A stretch of DNA of 64,000 nt from Orthonyx spaldingii (lineage: Eukaryota > Chordata > Aves > Passeriformes > Orthonychidae), in assembly GCA_013397795.1 (NCBI GenBank), contig VZTJ01001761.1:1681920-1745919 (forward strand), in the 5' to 3' direction. This document shows, one piece after another, positions 24,396 to 36,211 of the stretch (within the stretch, counting starts at the first letter, position 1; the number at the start of each line of letters is the position of its first letter). The notes under the pieces were generated by a model that saw nothing but the letters and a program-made list of their open reading frames with translations, was not told where the DNA came from and did not search any database. The position numbers and the translations under genes were made by a program.

Positions 24396-27300
24396 GTACT
24401 TTACTGCAAAGTTATTTTCTAATAGAACAACCCAGCAGTCTGGTGTGGTCAATAAGTGTGGATATAATAATCACAGTGCTGTTATTTGTTCCTCCTCAAA
24501 AGAATATAAGAATATCTACATTTTAGGACCTTTGCCTTTTATTTTTTCCCCTTCCCTTTGAATTACTAATGATGCTCACTTTTGTTCATGCTGTGGGACC
24601 TTACCTGTATTAGTGAGTAGTTATATACATGAATAATTTCCTGGACCTAAATAGAACTATTTGGTGAGTAATTACTTACCAGCTTGAATCAGGGGTTCCC
24701 AATGCGACTTTTACATATATTGATATGCTCTTGCTGCTAATGAAATCTTATTTTGTATTACAAAACAATGCTTTAAGATTTTCCAGTTAAAAACAAATGT
24801 GGAAGGAATAGATGTTTCAAGCTTATGAAGGAAAATACAACTTGATTTAGGGACAGGGTATAATTAGGAGCTGCTGAGGATTAGTTACAGGCTCATTTCT
24901 CTACCTGAAGGTGTCCCATGTAGGTTTCCTGAGTTTGTGCAGTGCCTGGTTTGGATCAGATTAATGTGTGCTGATGATTGGCCTTTGCAGAGCAGGAGAT
25001 TGTTACAGACAGTTTTGGGTACAGGTTGCAGTAGCAGTACCCCAGGTAGCTCCTTGGGCATGGCTGATTGCCACAAAAGCCATCTGCCCCACTGGAGCCA
25101 TCCATCCCTCACACACCACTGAGGCTTGTGAGAGCATCTGCAGGTCCTTCCTGCTTGCCCTGCCAGCAGTGCAGTCTCTCTTGCCCAGGTGGGAGGGAAA
25201 AAAGCCACCTCCTTGGGAGCTCACACTGGTGCCTGCTGTGACTCATTTGGCAGGGAGTCCTCCTGTGCTTGGCTTCATTCCCCATTTCTCCTGGGGCTGA
25301 CTTTGTTCCCTTCCTGGATTGTCTGCTCTCACATGCAATGAGAAGTGCTCAAGGTTGCCCTTGGAACTTGGAGAGATTTGACTATCTGTGGTGAAAGCTT
25401 CCATGAAACCAGTGAGACATTCATTTCTGCAACTTGTCTGGTGGATTATTTGTTTAACTGAAAGGAAAAAAAAATCCTCTCCCCCCCTCCCACCCCCCAA
25501 TCACTACTGTAACTACAATTATAAATATTTGATAGTTGTATTATAAGTATTACAAATTGCTCTGTCTCTAACGTCCTTCTGAGTATGAGGAGAGACTTGT
25601 CCCTGTCAGTTTGAGGGAAGTTTTGCTACATGAGACTGTGCCACAGTCCCCTGTTATTTGAGCAATCCACCTCTTGAGTGTGGCTGGGAGCGGCCACATC
25701 AAAGAAAGACACAGAAGACCCTGTGGCAGCAGCCTTGGGGTAACTTGTTGGGGCAGAAGGATTTTTCCCTAACCCCATCAACGGAACTCTCAGAGTCCTG
25801 AGGGTTTATAACCCTTCCAAAAACTCTTTAGAAATGAAACCTTTGTGGCTGTAGCCCCCCCATACACAACAGGTCCTTTTGCTGAGCCCAGCTAAACTTT
25901 TGCCCCCTGTGATATCGTGTTCCACTGGATCATTGTCGGTTGTGTAAACACGTGTTTCTTTTCATCAGCGTTAAGAGTTCTGCCTCTCAGCTCCCCTGCC
26001 CTTCTCCATGTCCTGGTATCTCAGGATGGGGTGAACAGCCATGTCCAGGTCACCTCTTTTTCTGCTGCCTGAATTCACACTGAGTTTTGCTGAAACTCAA
26101 CTCAGTGGCAGCAGAAAGGTTCAGTTGGGTCAGGTTAGCTCAGGTGTCTGAGGCAAGAGCACCCCACTTTGACCGCCCTTCTGTGCATGCATATGAAGAG
26201 ATTTTGCAGTCTCCACTGGCTGTGATCAGCTGTTATTTCCTTTTTATATGTGTCAGTGTGGAACATATTAAAATTTCTCAGTAGTGGTATGTTAGGAATC
26301 CCTCTGATGCCCCACCTCTAACTTAGCAGAACAATAAAAGCAAGGTTGTAGTAAGCCTTTGAGCAGCTGGTCGTCTATATATTCCTCCTTTTCTCACATA
26401 ATCTAATTCAGACTATTATCCGGGTAGCAGTGGCACTACCACTTCCAGACACCATCAGTCCTTGTCCTGTTGGCTGGAATTTCATTGTGTGGCATGGAGA
26501 TCCTTTCTACCACAGGAGAGGGTAGCCTCTCTTCTCTTGTGAGAGTGGGGGGCTGCTGGTGCCATGGAGACACTGGTCCCAGGAATTCCTCCTCCTCATT
26601 GCTATTTTTCAGCTCCTCTTTGTTATTTCTCTAGTTGCATCAATCATTGTTACGGCTCACGCTTGTCACATTTTCGTGCTTGTTATTGCTGAGCTGCAGG
26701 CTGTGCCGGGCCGAGGCAGCGCAGGTTATGCTGCCCTTTAAGATGTGTGGCTTGAGGATCTGAGTTAATGCCTCAGCTCTGGTTTGGCAAAGGTTAAGCA
26801 TACCATGGCAGTGACAGTCACATTGCTGTCATAGCAGCAGGGCTCAGAGGGAGTGGGACCTAGGGGAACGCTGCTCCCCCTGTTAGAAGACATAGAATTG
26901 CTACCATGAGCCGAATATTTAGGTTCCCTAATTATCAGAGGATGAGGTACATGGATGGTGGTCTGAATGTTGCCTGCATATAAAAGAGGAAAGGATTTTG
27001 CCCCTGGGGTCAGAAGAGAGGGAATATCCCTTCAATCATGTGCTGTCTCCAGCATGCATAACACTCTGCTGGTCCCAGTGGCAGGGATGTGTTTGCTTAG
27101 TGTTAAAGAATAAAAGACCCATTCCTACTCCTGCATCTATTGATAATTACAGAGCTTTGAGTTCTCTGGAAAATATGAAAAAGACAGAGAACAAAAACTG
27201 CCCACCTACTTGTAACACACTCCAACAGGTAGAGGACACATGCCTGAATGCCCTAGACCTCTCAGCAACCCGTAATTTGGCCAAGAGTAATTTTGCCTCA

Positions 27301-30300
27301 TGTTGGGTCATAAGACTGAAGTAGAGGTAATTACTGAAGCAAATCCTATAGCTAATGCTTAGCTGGGAGCATTTGCACTGTAGCCAGCAGCCACCCTTGC
27401 TAGTTTGCCCCCTGAGAGGGATGGGCAGTCCTAGACAGCTCAGCTCTGCACCTGGTGCTTCACTGAGGAGTAATCCCATCCAGCACCCTCTGCATGGATG
27501 ACCGAGTGGAAAATTGTATTCCTCTGCTGTCCCAGACTCAAGACCACGACTACTCTGATATTCAGCGAGACACAAGAATAAAGAAGGAATCCAAGGCTGG
27601 CATCACCTCACCATTAAATGGCTCTACTCCCTCATTAGAGAGATATCCCATGCATGCCCCTAATCAATCTATTTAAAACTTCCTGGACGCAGGAAAAGGA
27701 AAGAATAAAACTACAAGCACTCTTTTGTCTCACTACTGACCCAGCAGTTATTCTTTGCGAGTGTATTAAACCCTTTTCTCCGTGTTGGCCTGTGCCTGTC
27801 TGCTGGCCGGGTGCCAGCCTGCAGTACCCACTGGAGTTTGTTATTTCAAACACTGAGCAGGAAGGCACCTCCTGCTCCCCCTCTCCTACTACCTGAAGGG
27901 CTGGAAATTTTCTTGGGAACTTCAACAGCAGAGGGAAGTTCAGACAGCTCAAGGGCCATTCAGCTGGATTTGTTCTACCCCATGTACCAGGTCCCCACTG
28001 CAGAAACAGTTTTAGAGCCTTAAATGAGCCCAGGGAACCAGTCCCATGCATGCTCATCCCAAGTGTGCTGAAGCTCCCTGGGTGCTTTCATTATGTTTGC
28101 TGCAACTGCTATGTTGCTTCTTATGCTTCAAATGCCATGGTCTACCTATTTTTTCTTGTTCAGTCTGCTTACAGTCACAGGTATTCACCTCCTGCACTAT
28201 TAAAAGACTTAAGGAATGCTTGCGGTAAAACGTGGTTTGCAGGAGTTTCTCTCATTTGCCCTATCAGTGGGTTTGACATTTCTGACTGCTCAAAGGCAGC
28301 GTCCCTTTTATCTTCTTGGGTTTTGAGGGACAATGCCTGCAGTCACTGGCAGCCACACATTAGGACGGATGGGCTTCTCTACTGTGGACATCCAGATGAA
28401 GAGACTTAAATTTCCTTCTTTTGAGCCTGTTTTCATTCTTACTGCGTTTTTTCTTCCCCTCTCCACTTGCCCACCAGCTGCTGCCAGCTTTGTCCAGGAG
28501 TGTGTGTTGTTTGTGTACCTTCCTTGCAGGCACACGCTGCCCTGTTGTCTAATGGGTGGATGGAGTTCCTGGACCATGGATGAAAACATTCCCCTTGCCA
28601 TGGAAGGGGACAAGGTCCAGCACAGCTGGATGTCAGTCGAGCAAACCCTCTTCAGCATAACGAGACCTTGGGGGAACCTTCACTTATTTAGACCTGTAAA
28701 GGTCTCACTCAAAATATTTGATTTGGTATTTGCCCTGCCTCAGGATGGGAAGAAACCTGTTCAAACGCTGTGTGGAGGCATTTCTCAGGCAACTGGGGTT
28801 GCCTGTGTTCACCTGCTATTGCCTGACTGCCACATGGCCACTCAGTGGTTCTGCCAGGTGTTTTGACAGGCAGCTGCAGAGTGCGGTGAGAATTTTCATA
28901 GCATATACAGGACACAAATTCCTTCACTGCCAGAACAGAAATGGCCACAGCAAAACAGCTAGATAAGAAGATGACTGCATTTATTTACAGAGCTAAAAGA
29001 TACACTGGAACTGACAAAGACCCTGAGGTGGTTCTGCAGAAAGCAGGGTCAGACACAGTATTTCATCTCAGGTTGCCTCTCCTACTCTGTGAACTGTCCT
29101 CTGGAATGGCTCAGATTGTCACTCGTGCAATTCAGTCCCACAGCTCACAGTGCTGCCCAAGCTGTTCCCAGGCATGGTGTGGATGGCTGCGTGGGCTGGA
29201 AGCCATCAGTGCTGTGGGTGCAGACCATGCTGCCCTTGTGATGGCAGTGGAGAATTTAACCCTACAGAACAAACCCTGGTGGAGCCTGACTGAGTAGTTT
29301 GCCCATCACAGTTGTTTCCTTTCCAATCCAGATCTTGGAGAGTGAAGCCCCTCAATCCTTATCTTCCTGGAAAATCGAAACTTTCCCAAACTCGATAAAG
29401 TTCTTGTGAAATCTGTTTTGGGCTCATGAAGAACTTTGTGGCTTTTTTATTTTCTTTGTCAGAATGGCAGCGCTGAATTTACACACACGTGCATATATAT
29501 ACATATAGATGGTTAGTGACACTTTTTTAGGGCTGGAGTTTGGAGAAACTGAGTAGTCTTGCAACTCTTTTGTTTACATAACAAATTCAGAACAAGGGAA
29601 CCACATGGTAGGATCCAAGTAATTGTGTTTACTAAATATGCACAGCATGCAAGGCCAGGCTTAAGTTATATACACACAGCGCTGCCGTAACGGGATTTTG
29701 GCAGTCTCCAAAACATAAAAAGCATCGAGTGACTTAAACTGTGCCCTCGTCTTCAAGCAGGAGTCTCAAACATAGAAAATGCACAGTAAATGAAGGCCAA
29801 GCTGAACATACGTGCATGCCTAACGTAGGGGCTCAGGGAACAACTAACTAGAAGTACCCCATAAATGACCTTTTCCACTGCTCCCTTCCTACCTTCCAGG
29901 GTAAAAGCTGTGCAGATCCAATAGACCTTCGGAGAATTGCTCAGCTCTTTATTTTTTCCAAGATACATAGCAAAAAGGGAATTTCTGTTTACGTTCTCAC
30001 AAAGTGACTGGCTAAATAATTCCAGATGATGGAATGTTCTTCTGTCCTTAAAGCAAAACAAAACCTTAACCTTCACCACTCTCTAAATGATATTAAAGCT
30101 ATGATAAGAAATCTTTCTTATTCAGAAGGCAGTTAATAAGGACGTAGAGTTGGAAAAATAACCCTAACTCTGCCCCTATGTCCACATGCAAGTCTTAGAC
30201 TGCATGTTAATATGGTCTTTCTCTGGGAAGTCTTCTTTTTCCCTGAAGCTTTCAAGTAAACAGCTGTAGCAGTTTTAGGTAAGAGCTGTAGCAAGTTTTA

Positions 30301-33300
30301 GTATGTTATGTCTCTATGAAGTCTTGAAAACTAGTTCTATGGAAAGGGAACTAAGCCTATTGCTAACAAAATACACTTCCCACATCTCAGTGAATTCTGA
30401 AAAAAAAAAGTGAAGTAGTGATTTTCATCCACTTGTAGGCCGTGTATTTTTGTAGCAAATTTTCAGCCTGATGATATGAAGTCACCTTTGCATCTTTTTC
30501 TTTGCAGGATGCTGTAAAGAGGGAGGGTTTAGGCTTCCTTTTTGTTAGCTTGGCAGATGAGCTGTCTACCACAGTTTTTACATGAACAGAGAGTGAGCAT
30601 AAAACAGCTGAAATAGAAGAACAAAATTTCTCAGTGAAATTGTTGATTTTAATAAAAATGTGTATTTTCCAAATGAAACAATATATCATTGTAATGATGA
30701 TTTATGATCACAGTTGTACTTGCTTCTGTTTTTTGGACAGAAGTATAGACTGGAAACTACATATGCCAATCCTGATAGCATGTGCTGTCTAGGATTTTAT
30801 AATTTCAGACTGTATTTCAAAAGGAAGCAATTTTTAGCTTAAAAAAAAAAATTGCTAAGTTCAAGTGAAATGCCATTGCACAATATCATCTGGAAATGGA
30901 AAATGTCATGCCAACATAACTCATCATGGTGATGTACCTAAGTGAAAATATTTCCACTTTGTTTTTTACAGAATCAAAAATCTACACCCTAACTCCTGTG
31001 TGTTTAAATGTCCCTTTAAGACTTTTTCTTCCATAATTATTATATATAGCATATGTGCTTGAAAAATATATGTGCATGCTTCCCATAGGTATGTCAGGAG
31101 ATCCACCTACATGTTTGGCCAGTATGTCCATAAACAACTGCAACCAGTTATTTAACTGGAGATGGATCACACTTACAATGGTTCCCTCTCTTTTTTCTTA
31201 TAAATATGTGATATGAGTAATTTTTACTTTTTTTCAAAGTATTGTTACCAAAAGCCTGTTACATTTCTTTGTTAGTGAAGTATCAGGGCAATTTTAAAAG
31301 ATTGTGGGAGTGTTAATACTTTTTGTACTGTGCTTATCCTGAAGAAGGTACAGCCATCTTCCTTTTCTCACACTTTTCCTTGTGTCTTTCCAACTTTCCC
31401 AGAGTGTTTTCATGAGGCAGACTCTGTGTCATCCAATTATTTCCTGAGGAAAACTAGGGAGATAAGCCTTTGAAAGTTGAGCCAGGACTACAGATTTCTC
31501 TCACTGTATTAAATCATACTGATCAAAACCATGGAAAGATATAGAAGCACAGAATTAACAGTGGGACAGAGAGAATGGGAAATGGGGATCCCTGGATGTA
31601 ATATCCCATGAAATGAGACTGTCTAATATGAAGTAAATTTATTTGGACAGAGAGGGAATTACTGGGTGTGTAATAATGATTAACTATGTTGGAGGGAGAC
31701 CTTGCCAAGCAGCATGTTTTGGTCAGCCTCTTTATAAAAAAGAATAGGAATGTAGGTAAAAGGTTAAACATGGAGAAAAAAAATAGTGCATCCCTCCTCC
31801 TGTTAGCTAATCCTTGGGCATCATCTGCATGAACTGGAGTAGCACAGTTCACTTTGGGGAGGGAGCCTGTCCCAGCTCCCATGACTGAGAGATTTCTCTC
31901 CTATGCTGCTAAAATGTTTGAAGAGATATTTATTGTCATGAACGAGACTGTGCATAAATGTATCTGAGATCCTAAGTGTTTACTGTTGCTTAAGTTCTTC
32001 ACAGTGCAAAGACATAATATGTTTTTAATGACCCACTTGCTGAGGAAAATATACCAGGTTATATGTCAGCCTCTAGGAAAAAAATACATTGTCATTTAAA
32101 CCCGCAGTCACATAATTTTTCCTTTCCTACTTAGGCACATGGATAATATCCTGAAACAACAACAACAAAAATGTCTAATACACAGAGCATCTTTGTCTGT
32201 CTAACACACAGAGCATCCCTAATAACATTTCTTCCCAGCATGAGACTTTGGATGTCACATCAGCACCATCCCAACTTGGATGCACTCTAGCAGTGTTTGT
32301 CACTGCTAGGCACTCCTCTCACAGAAGTGCTGGAGGAGGCTATAAAGCAATACACAAATCATCAAGCACTCTGGTGGGGAGGCTGTTTGGGAGATGAGTA
32401 TCAGTCGGTTTAGAGGACTGCCAGCAAACCAGAAAACAGTTTTGAAAGAGGCTTGTGAAGGCAATAAAGGCACACATCAGCTCTTTAAATACCCAAGAGA
32501 CTCTGCCGGAGCATTTCTTTGTGAACAGGGAACTGTTTTATCTTAAGTTTCTTCAGAAAATCTTTACACTTTTAACTGTACTGATGAGTATCCTTTGACT
32601 ATCCTTCATCGGGCTGTGTTTAGATGGATAATTCACAGCTCTTTCAAGTTATATCTGTTTGTAGTAAAAGTGAAATTAATCACCCAGTTGGGACTAAGGG
32701 CTTTGTGAGAAGGATCAAGGGACTGTGAAGAAGCAGCTGATGGAGATGTTCTCCTTCCCCTGCTGGCACAAAACTCTGGGCAGCGTTTCAGAGGCTGTCC
32801 CGTGCCTGTTCCCTGGGGAATCTCCTGATGTCCGACATGAACCAGACATTCAGATGACTGGGTAGATAGCCACGTGTCTCCACCTGAACGTATTTCTTGA
32901 TAGCTGGGATAGTACTTGGATATTATGGAGTAATAAATGTATTTTTCAGATGCTGCTCTTTGATTAGCTGGGAAGAGTCTGACACTGAGCAAGTGCTGCC
33001 TGACAAGTAAGCAAGTAAAGCCTGTCCACCCGTGTGCACGGGAGTTTGGTACTCAGAGGGCAGGGCAGACAGAGGCTCAGGTGGTTCCTCATGCAGTGCA
33101 GGTCTGTGCTCAGCAAGTTCACTGAGGGACCACTTTGCTCATGCCTGGGCTCAGACCTTCAGCACCCCTCCATCCTGGGGGTGTCCCTTGTCCCTGCAGC
33201 ACAGCAGCTGCAGGGTACTGCCAGGCAGCCTCTAGAGCCACAGCCCAACCTGCCTGCAGCCTTTCCATGTGCCACCTAGGCCAGAAATTCCCACCTGTAA

Positions 33301-33710
33301 TGCAGAAGGCAGCCAAGCCTTGATCCTCTTTGACACTTGGAGTGGATACAGAGTCCCTTCGATCTGCAGAAATCTCTGATGTGCTACTAATCACCAGTTT
33401 TGAGGGGAGCACAATAGGGACATCACCAAGGGAAAAAGAACGGCATTGCATGCCTTGTGATGTTAAAAGTCAAAAGGTTCTCCCCAGTGAAATGATAGAA
33501 CAATGCTAAAAGTAACAAGGCCTTGGCATCTCCTTCCTAAAGCCATATTCCCTTCCTACTGCGGGAATGATGCTCACTCAGAGTGTCTTTTTTGGCTAGC
33601 AAAGGTCCTGTGTTCCTTAATATTATTTATGTCTGTTTTTCTCCACAGGTCTTTTTGGTCAGGATTGTGATTTATACTGCTTTTATTCCAGCTGTGCAGG
33701 AGATCCTTTG

Positions 33711-33770
33711 ATGGATTACAATCTCGTCAAACCCCAACTTGAGAAGAAGAATGACAGCTCAGACACTTAA
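33711..33770 (+). promoter_or_regulatory. uORF1 in NDP leader (19 codons)
   Basis: ATG at 33711 opens 19 codons (peptide begins MDYNLVKPQL) ending at TAA 33768-33770. It is in the same frame as norrin but stops 102 bases before the norrin ATG. The start has T at -3 and G at +4, a middling context. It overlaps uORF2 by 20 bases in a different frame. A regulatory rather than protein role is inferred. Confidence 0.5.
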
Positions 33771-33828
33771 ACCAGACTTTTCACCGTCCTGGAAAGGAAC
33801 TGGCTTCCAGAATTTGGAGGGTTTTTAA
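33751..33828 (+). promoter_or_regulatory. uORF2 in NDP leader (25 codons), TAATG overlap
   Basis: ATG at 33751 (A at -3) opens 25 codons (peptide begins MTAQTLKPDF) ending at TAA 33826-33828. The last A of the stop is the first A of the next ATG, a stop-start overlap typical of sites allowing termination-reinitiation. From memory, the human leader has a similar short frame beginning MTT and containing GTG near its end, which would suggest selection on the peptide or its frame. That comparison needs an alignment. Confidence 0.55.
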
Positions 33829-33872
33829 TGCTCTACCTCCCTCTGCTGTTACCAGCGAGAAGTTCCTCGACA

Positions 33873-34046
33873 ATGGGAAATCAGGTACTCGCGGCTTCGA
33901 TTTCCATGCTGTCGCTCCTGGTGATGATGGGAGACACGGACAGCAAAACAGACAGCTCCTTCCTGATCGACTCCGACCCCAACCGCTGCATGAGGCACCA
34001 CTACGTCGACTCCATCAGCCACCCTCTCTACAAGTGCAACTCCAAG
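33873..34046 (+). CDS. NDP: Norrin, coding exon 2 (codons 1-58)
   Basis: This exon encodes the N-terminal 58 residues of norrin, a secreted cystine-knot growth factor that binds FZD4 with LRP5/6 and TSPAN12 to activate beta-catenin signalling, chiefly in retinal and brain vascular development. The ATG at 33873 has A at -3 and G at +4 (strong). The peptide starts MGNQVLAASISM, and residues 5-19 form the hydrophobic core of a signal peptide, followed by the conserved GDTDSKTDSS. Knot cysteines C39 and C55 are present, as are the RCMRHHYVDSISHPLYKC motif and K58 at the exon junction. The donor AAG|GTAAGG follows codon 58, exactly as in mammals. Another ATG 45 bases upstream (33828) is in frame and could yield a longer N terminus, but its context is weak. 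The next internal Met is residue 12; the pigeon 'barless' allele, reported to lose the start codon and 11 residues, fits this choice of start. Confidence 0.97.
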
Positions 34047-35632
34047 GTAAGGCCTCCCCTCACCTCCTCACAGCTCGATGCTGCGAGGGAAGAGTTGTTA
34101 AAATGAGCCATTTTGGGTGATTTTTCTCCGCGTGAATTCCTGTCTACCAAAATCGAGCTGCAGAGACATGCAGATGTGGAGACGTGTGTGCATGAGAGCT
34201 GGGACTGGAGATAAAGGCTCTTGACTCTCTTTTCACCTTTTCTAAAGGAGAAATTTATGATGATGTTAGAGCTCACATGCAGTAAATTATGATTCAAAGG
34301 AGCACATTTAGGATCTCAGCTGGTGGTGCCAAGGCGATGGGCTAGTTTGGAAGTTTAAATCATCCCAGTCATCCCATCCTTCAAGAGAGTCTCTAATCTG
34401 GAGCATATAAGTTCATAGCTACTATAGGTGAAGTACTGAGATAAAGAACCAAACTGTGAAGTGGTAATTAAAAAGGTTGTGAAGAGCATTACTTATTTGC
34501 TCCCTGCCCATCGCCATTTCAAAGCCTTTGTTTTCATGCAGAATGACACTTGGATGGTACCTGTAGGGCTTAGGAGGCGACAGAAAAACAAGATTGACTT
34601 TCATTTGGGATTTCAAGCCTGAAAAGTTTTGTGTCAAAATGGCTTAACAGCCTGTGTATGTAGCCCACAGCCATTTATTTCACTGTGTGGAGAAAAAGAA
34701 TTGAGAGAAACAATGCAAAAATCCTTGCTGGTCCCTTTTGTCTTGTCCTAATCTGTTCTGTCTGAATTAATACAGTCTGTACATTCAGATGACTGGGCCA
34801 TCCCTCTGTCCCATGGGAAGGGGCTTTGCCTCCAGCACTCACATCCCTGGATTAAGGAAAGGGAACAACTGCCAGCACCAGAGCCTTTGCCAGCCCTGTG
34901 TTGAGTGAGAGAGTGATGGGAGGCTGGTGTGTGACAGGCTTTAGGACAAGAGGGGTGCCTGCCTGGTGGCAAATCCCAGCAGCAGGGATCCTGGGAGCAT
35001 TTACAAGGAGAGAGGATCCAGAGAGCTGAGGCGGATGCGGTGCTGGCTGCAGACACCTCCAGATGCCTTCATGTGCAGAACGAGTTCCTTGTTTCCCATA
35101 ATCAGTGCAGGGGTGAGGCAACACCACAGGTAGCTGCAGGTCATAAAACCTAAAATAAAGCACAGAGAGAAGCGTCCACAGCAAGTAAGACCTGCTGGGT
35201 GCTCTGTACTCCTGCTGTGCACCTGGACAGCTGCTGCCCTGGCTGAGCCTCTGCAGCCAGGCTCATCCTGTGCCTGCTCAGCAGAGAGGGGCTGACAGCC
35301 TCAAAATTGGGCACAGAGAGCCCTGCTCTGCTCTGGGCTGCCTTACAGTGTTCTCTCAGCAGTGCTGTCTGCCTGGCTTTGCACAACCATGCCTGATTCA
35401 CAGCAGTGGGAGCCCAGAGACTTTTGCCCTACATCTTCTGAATCCAAACAGTAAAATCATGCATTACTTGAGATTCAGGAGAAGTCTTTTGATTTGCTTT
35501 TAGCCTACACTAGACTATCTTACCCTGTGGGAGACATCTGCCATTAACAGAGAGAACTGCAGAGGTGCATCTCTTTGTGCAATATTGATTTTATCCCAGC
35601 TGACTCCAGAGAGAGGCAAAGGTGACAAAGAT

Positions 35633-35680
35633 GAAGGAAGGAAGGAAGGAAGGAAGGAAGGAAGGAAGGAAGGAAGGAAA
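35633..35680 (+). repeat. (GGAA)n microsatellite at gap edge
   Basis: About twelve GGAA units in NDP intron 2, ending 14 bases before the run of N. It probably continues or recurs in the gap and is the likely cause of the assembly break. Confidence 0.95.
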
Positions 35681-35694
35681 AGAACCCATCAACA

Positions 35695-36211
35695 NNNNNN
35701 NNNNNNNNNNNNNNNNNNNNNNNNNNNNNNNNNNNNNNNNNNNNNNNNNNNNNNNNNNNNNNNNNNNNNNNNNNNNNNNNNNNNNNNNNNNNNNNNNNNN
35801 NNNNNNNNNNNNNNNNNNNNNNNNNNNNNNNNNNNNNNNNNNNNNNNNNNNNNNNNNNNNNNNNNNNNNNNNNNNNNNNNNNNNNNNNNNNNNNNNNNNN
35901 NNNNNNNNNNNNNNNNNNNNNNNNNNNNNNNNNNNNNNNNNNNNNNNNNNNNNNNNNNNNNNNNNNNNNNNNNNNNNNNNNNNNNNNNNNNNNNNNNNNN
36001 NNNNNNNNNNNNNNNNNNNNNNNNNNNNNNNNNNNNNNNNNNNNNNNNNNNNNNNNNNNNNNNNNNNNNNNNNNNNNNNNNNNNNNNNNNNNNNNNNNNN
36101 NNNNNNNNNNNNNNNNNNNNNNNNNNNNNNNNNNNNNNNNNNNNNNNNNNNNNNNNNNNNNNNNNNNNNNNNNNNNNNNNNNNNNNNNNNNNNNNNNNNN
36201 NNNNNNNNNNN
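35695..36211. other. Assembly gap (517 N)
   Basis: An unbroken run of N inside NDP intron 2. Its true length is unknown. Reading frames that appear to cross it are artefacts. Confidence 0.99.

Larger units (their letters stand above)
22822..33691 (+). other. NDP: NDP intron 1
   Basis: The donor is GTAAGC (22822) and the preferred acceptor is TTTTATTCCAG (ending 33691). Besides the CpG island it holds a diverged tandem duplication at 24319-24395, a TG run near 24026-24039, a C-rich run near 25480-25497, an ACA-rich stretch near 32157 and a 21-base unit duplicated at 32172-32218. Scattered reading frames up to 177 codons (28333-28866, + strand) show no recognisable domain. I saw no CR1 copy and no further coding exon in it. 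Confidence 0.6.
33692..33872 (+). other. NDP: NDP exon 2, 5' leader portion
   Basis: The acceptor TTTTATTCCAG|CTGTGCAGG is chosen because the first exon bases match the human exon 2 start as I remember it, and because the sequence just before the start codon (CCTCCCTCTGCTGTT) is likewise conserved. A second good acceptor, TTTTTCTCCACAG|GT, lies 43 bases upstream (ending 33648) and could add bases to the leader. The leader carries two uORFs and an in-frame upstream ATG, listed separately. Confidence 0.75.

Noticed and set aside
28333..28866. 177-codon + strand frame in NDP intron 1
   Set aside because: No motif or homology recognised; cysteine- and proline-rich mix typical of chance frames.
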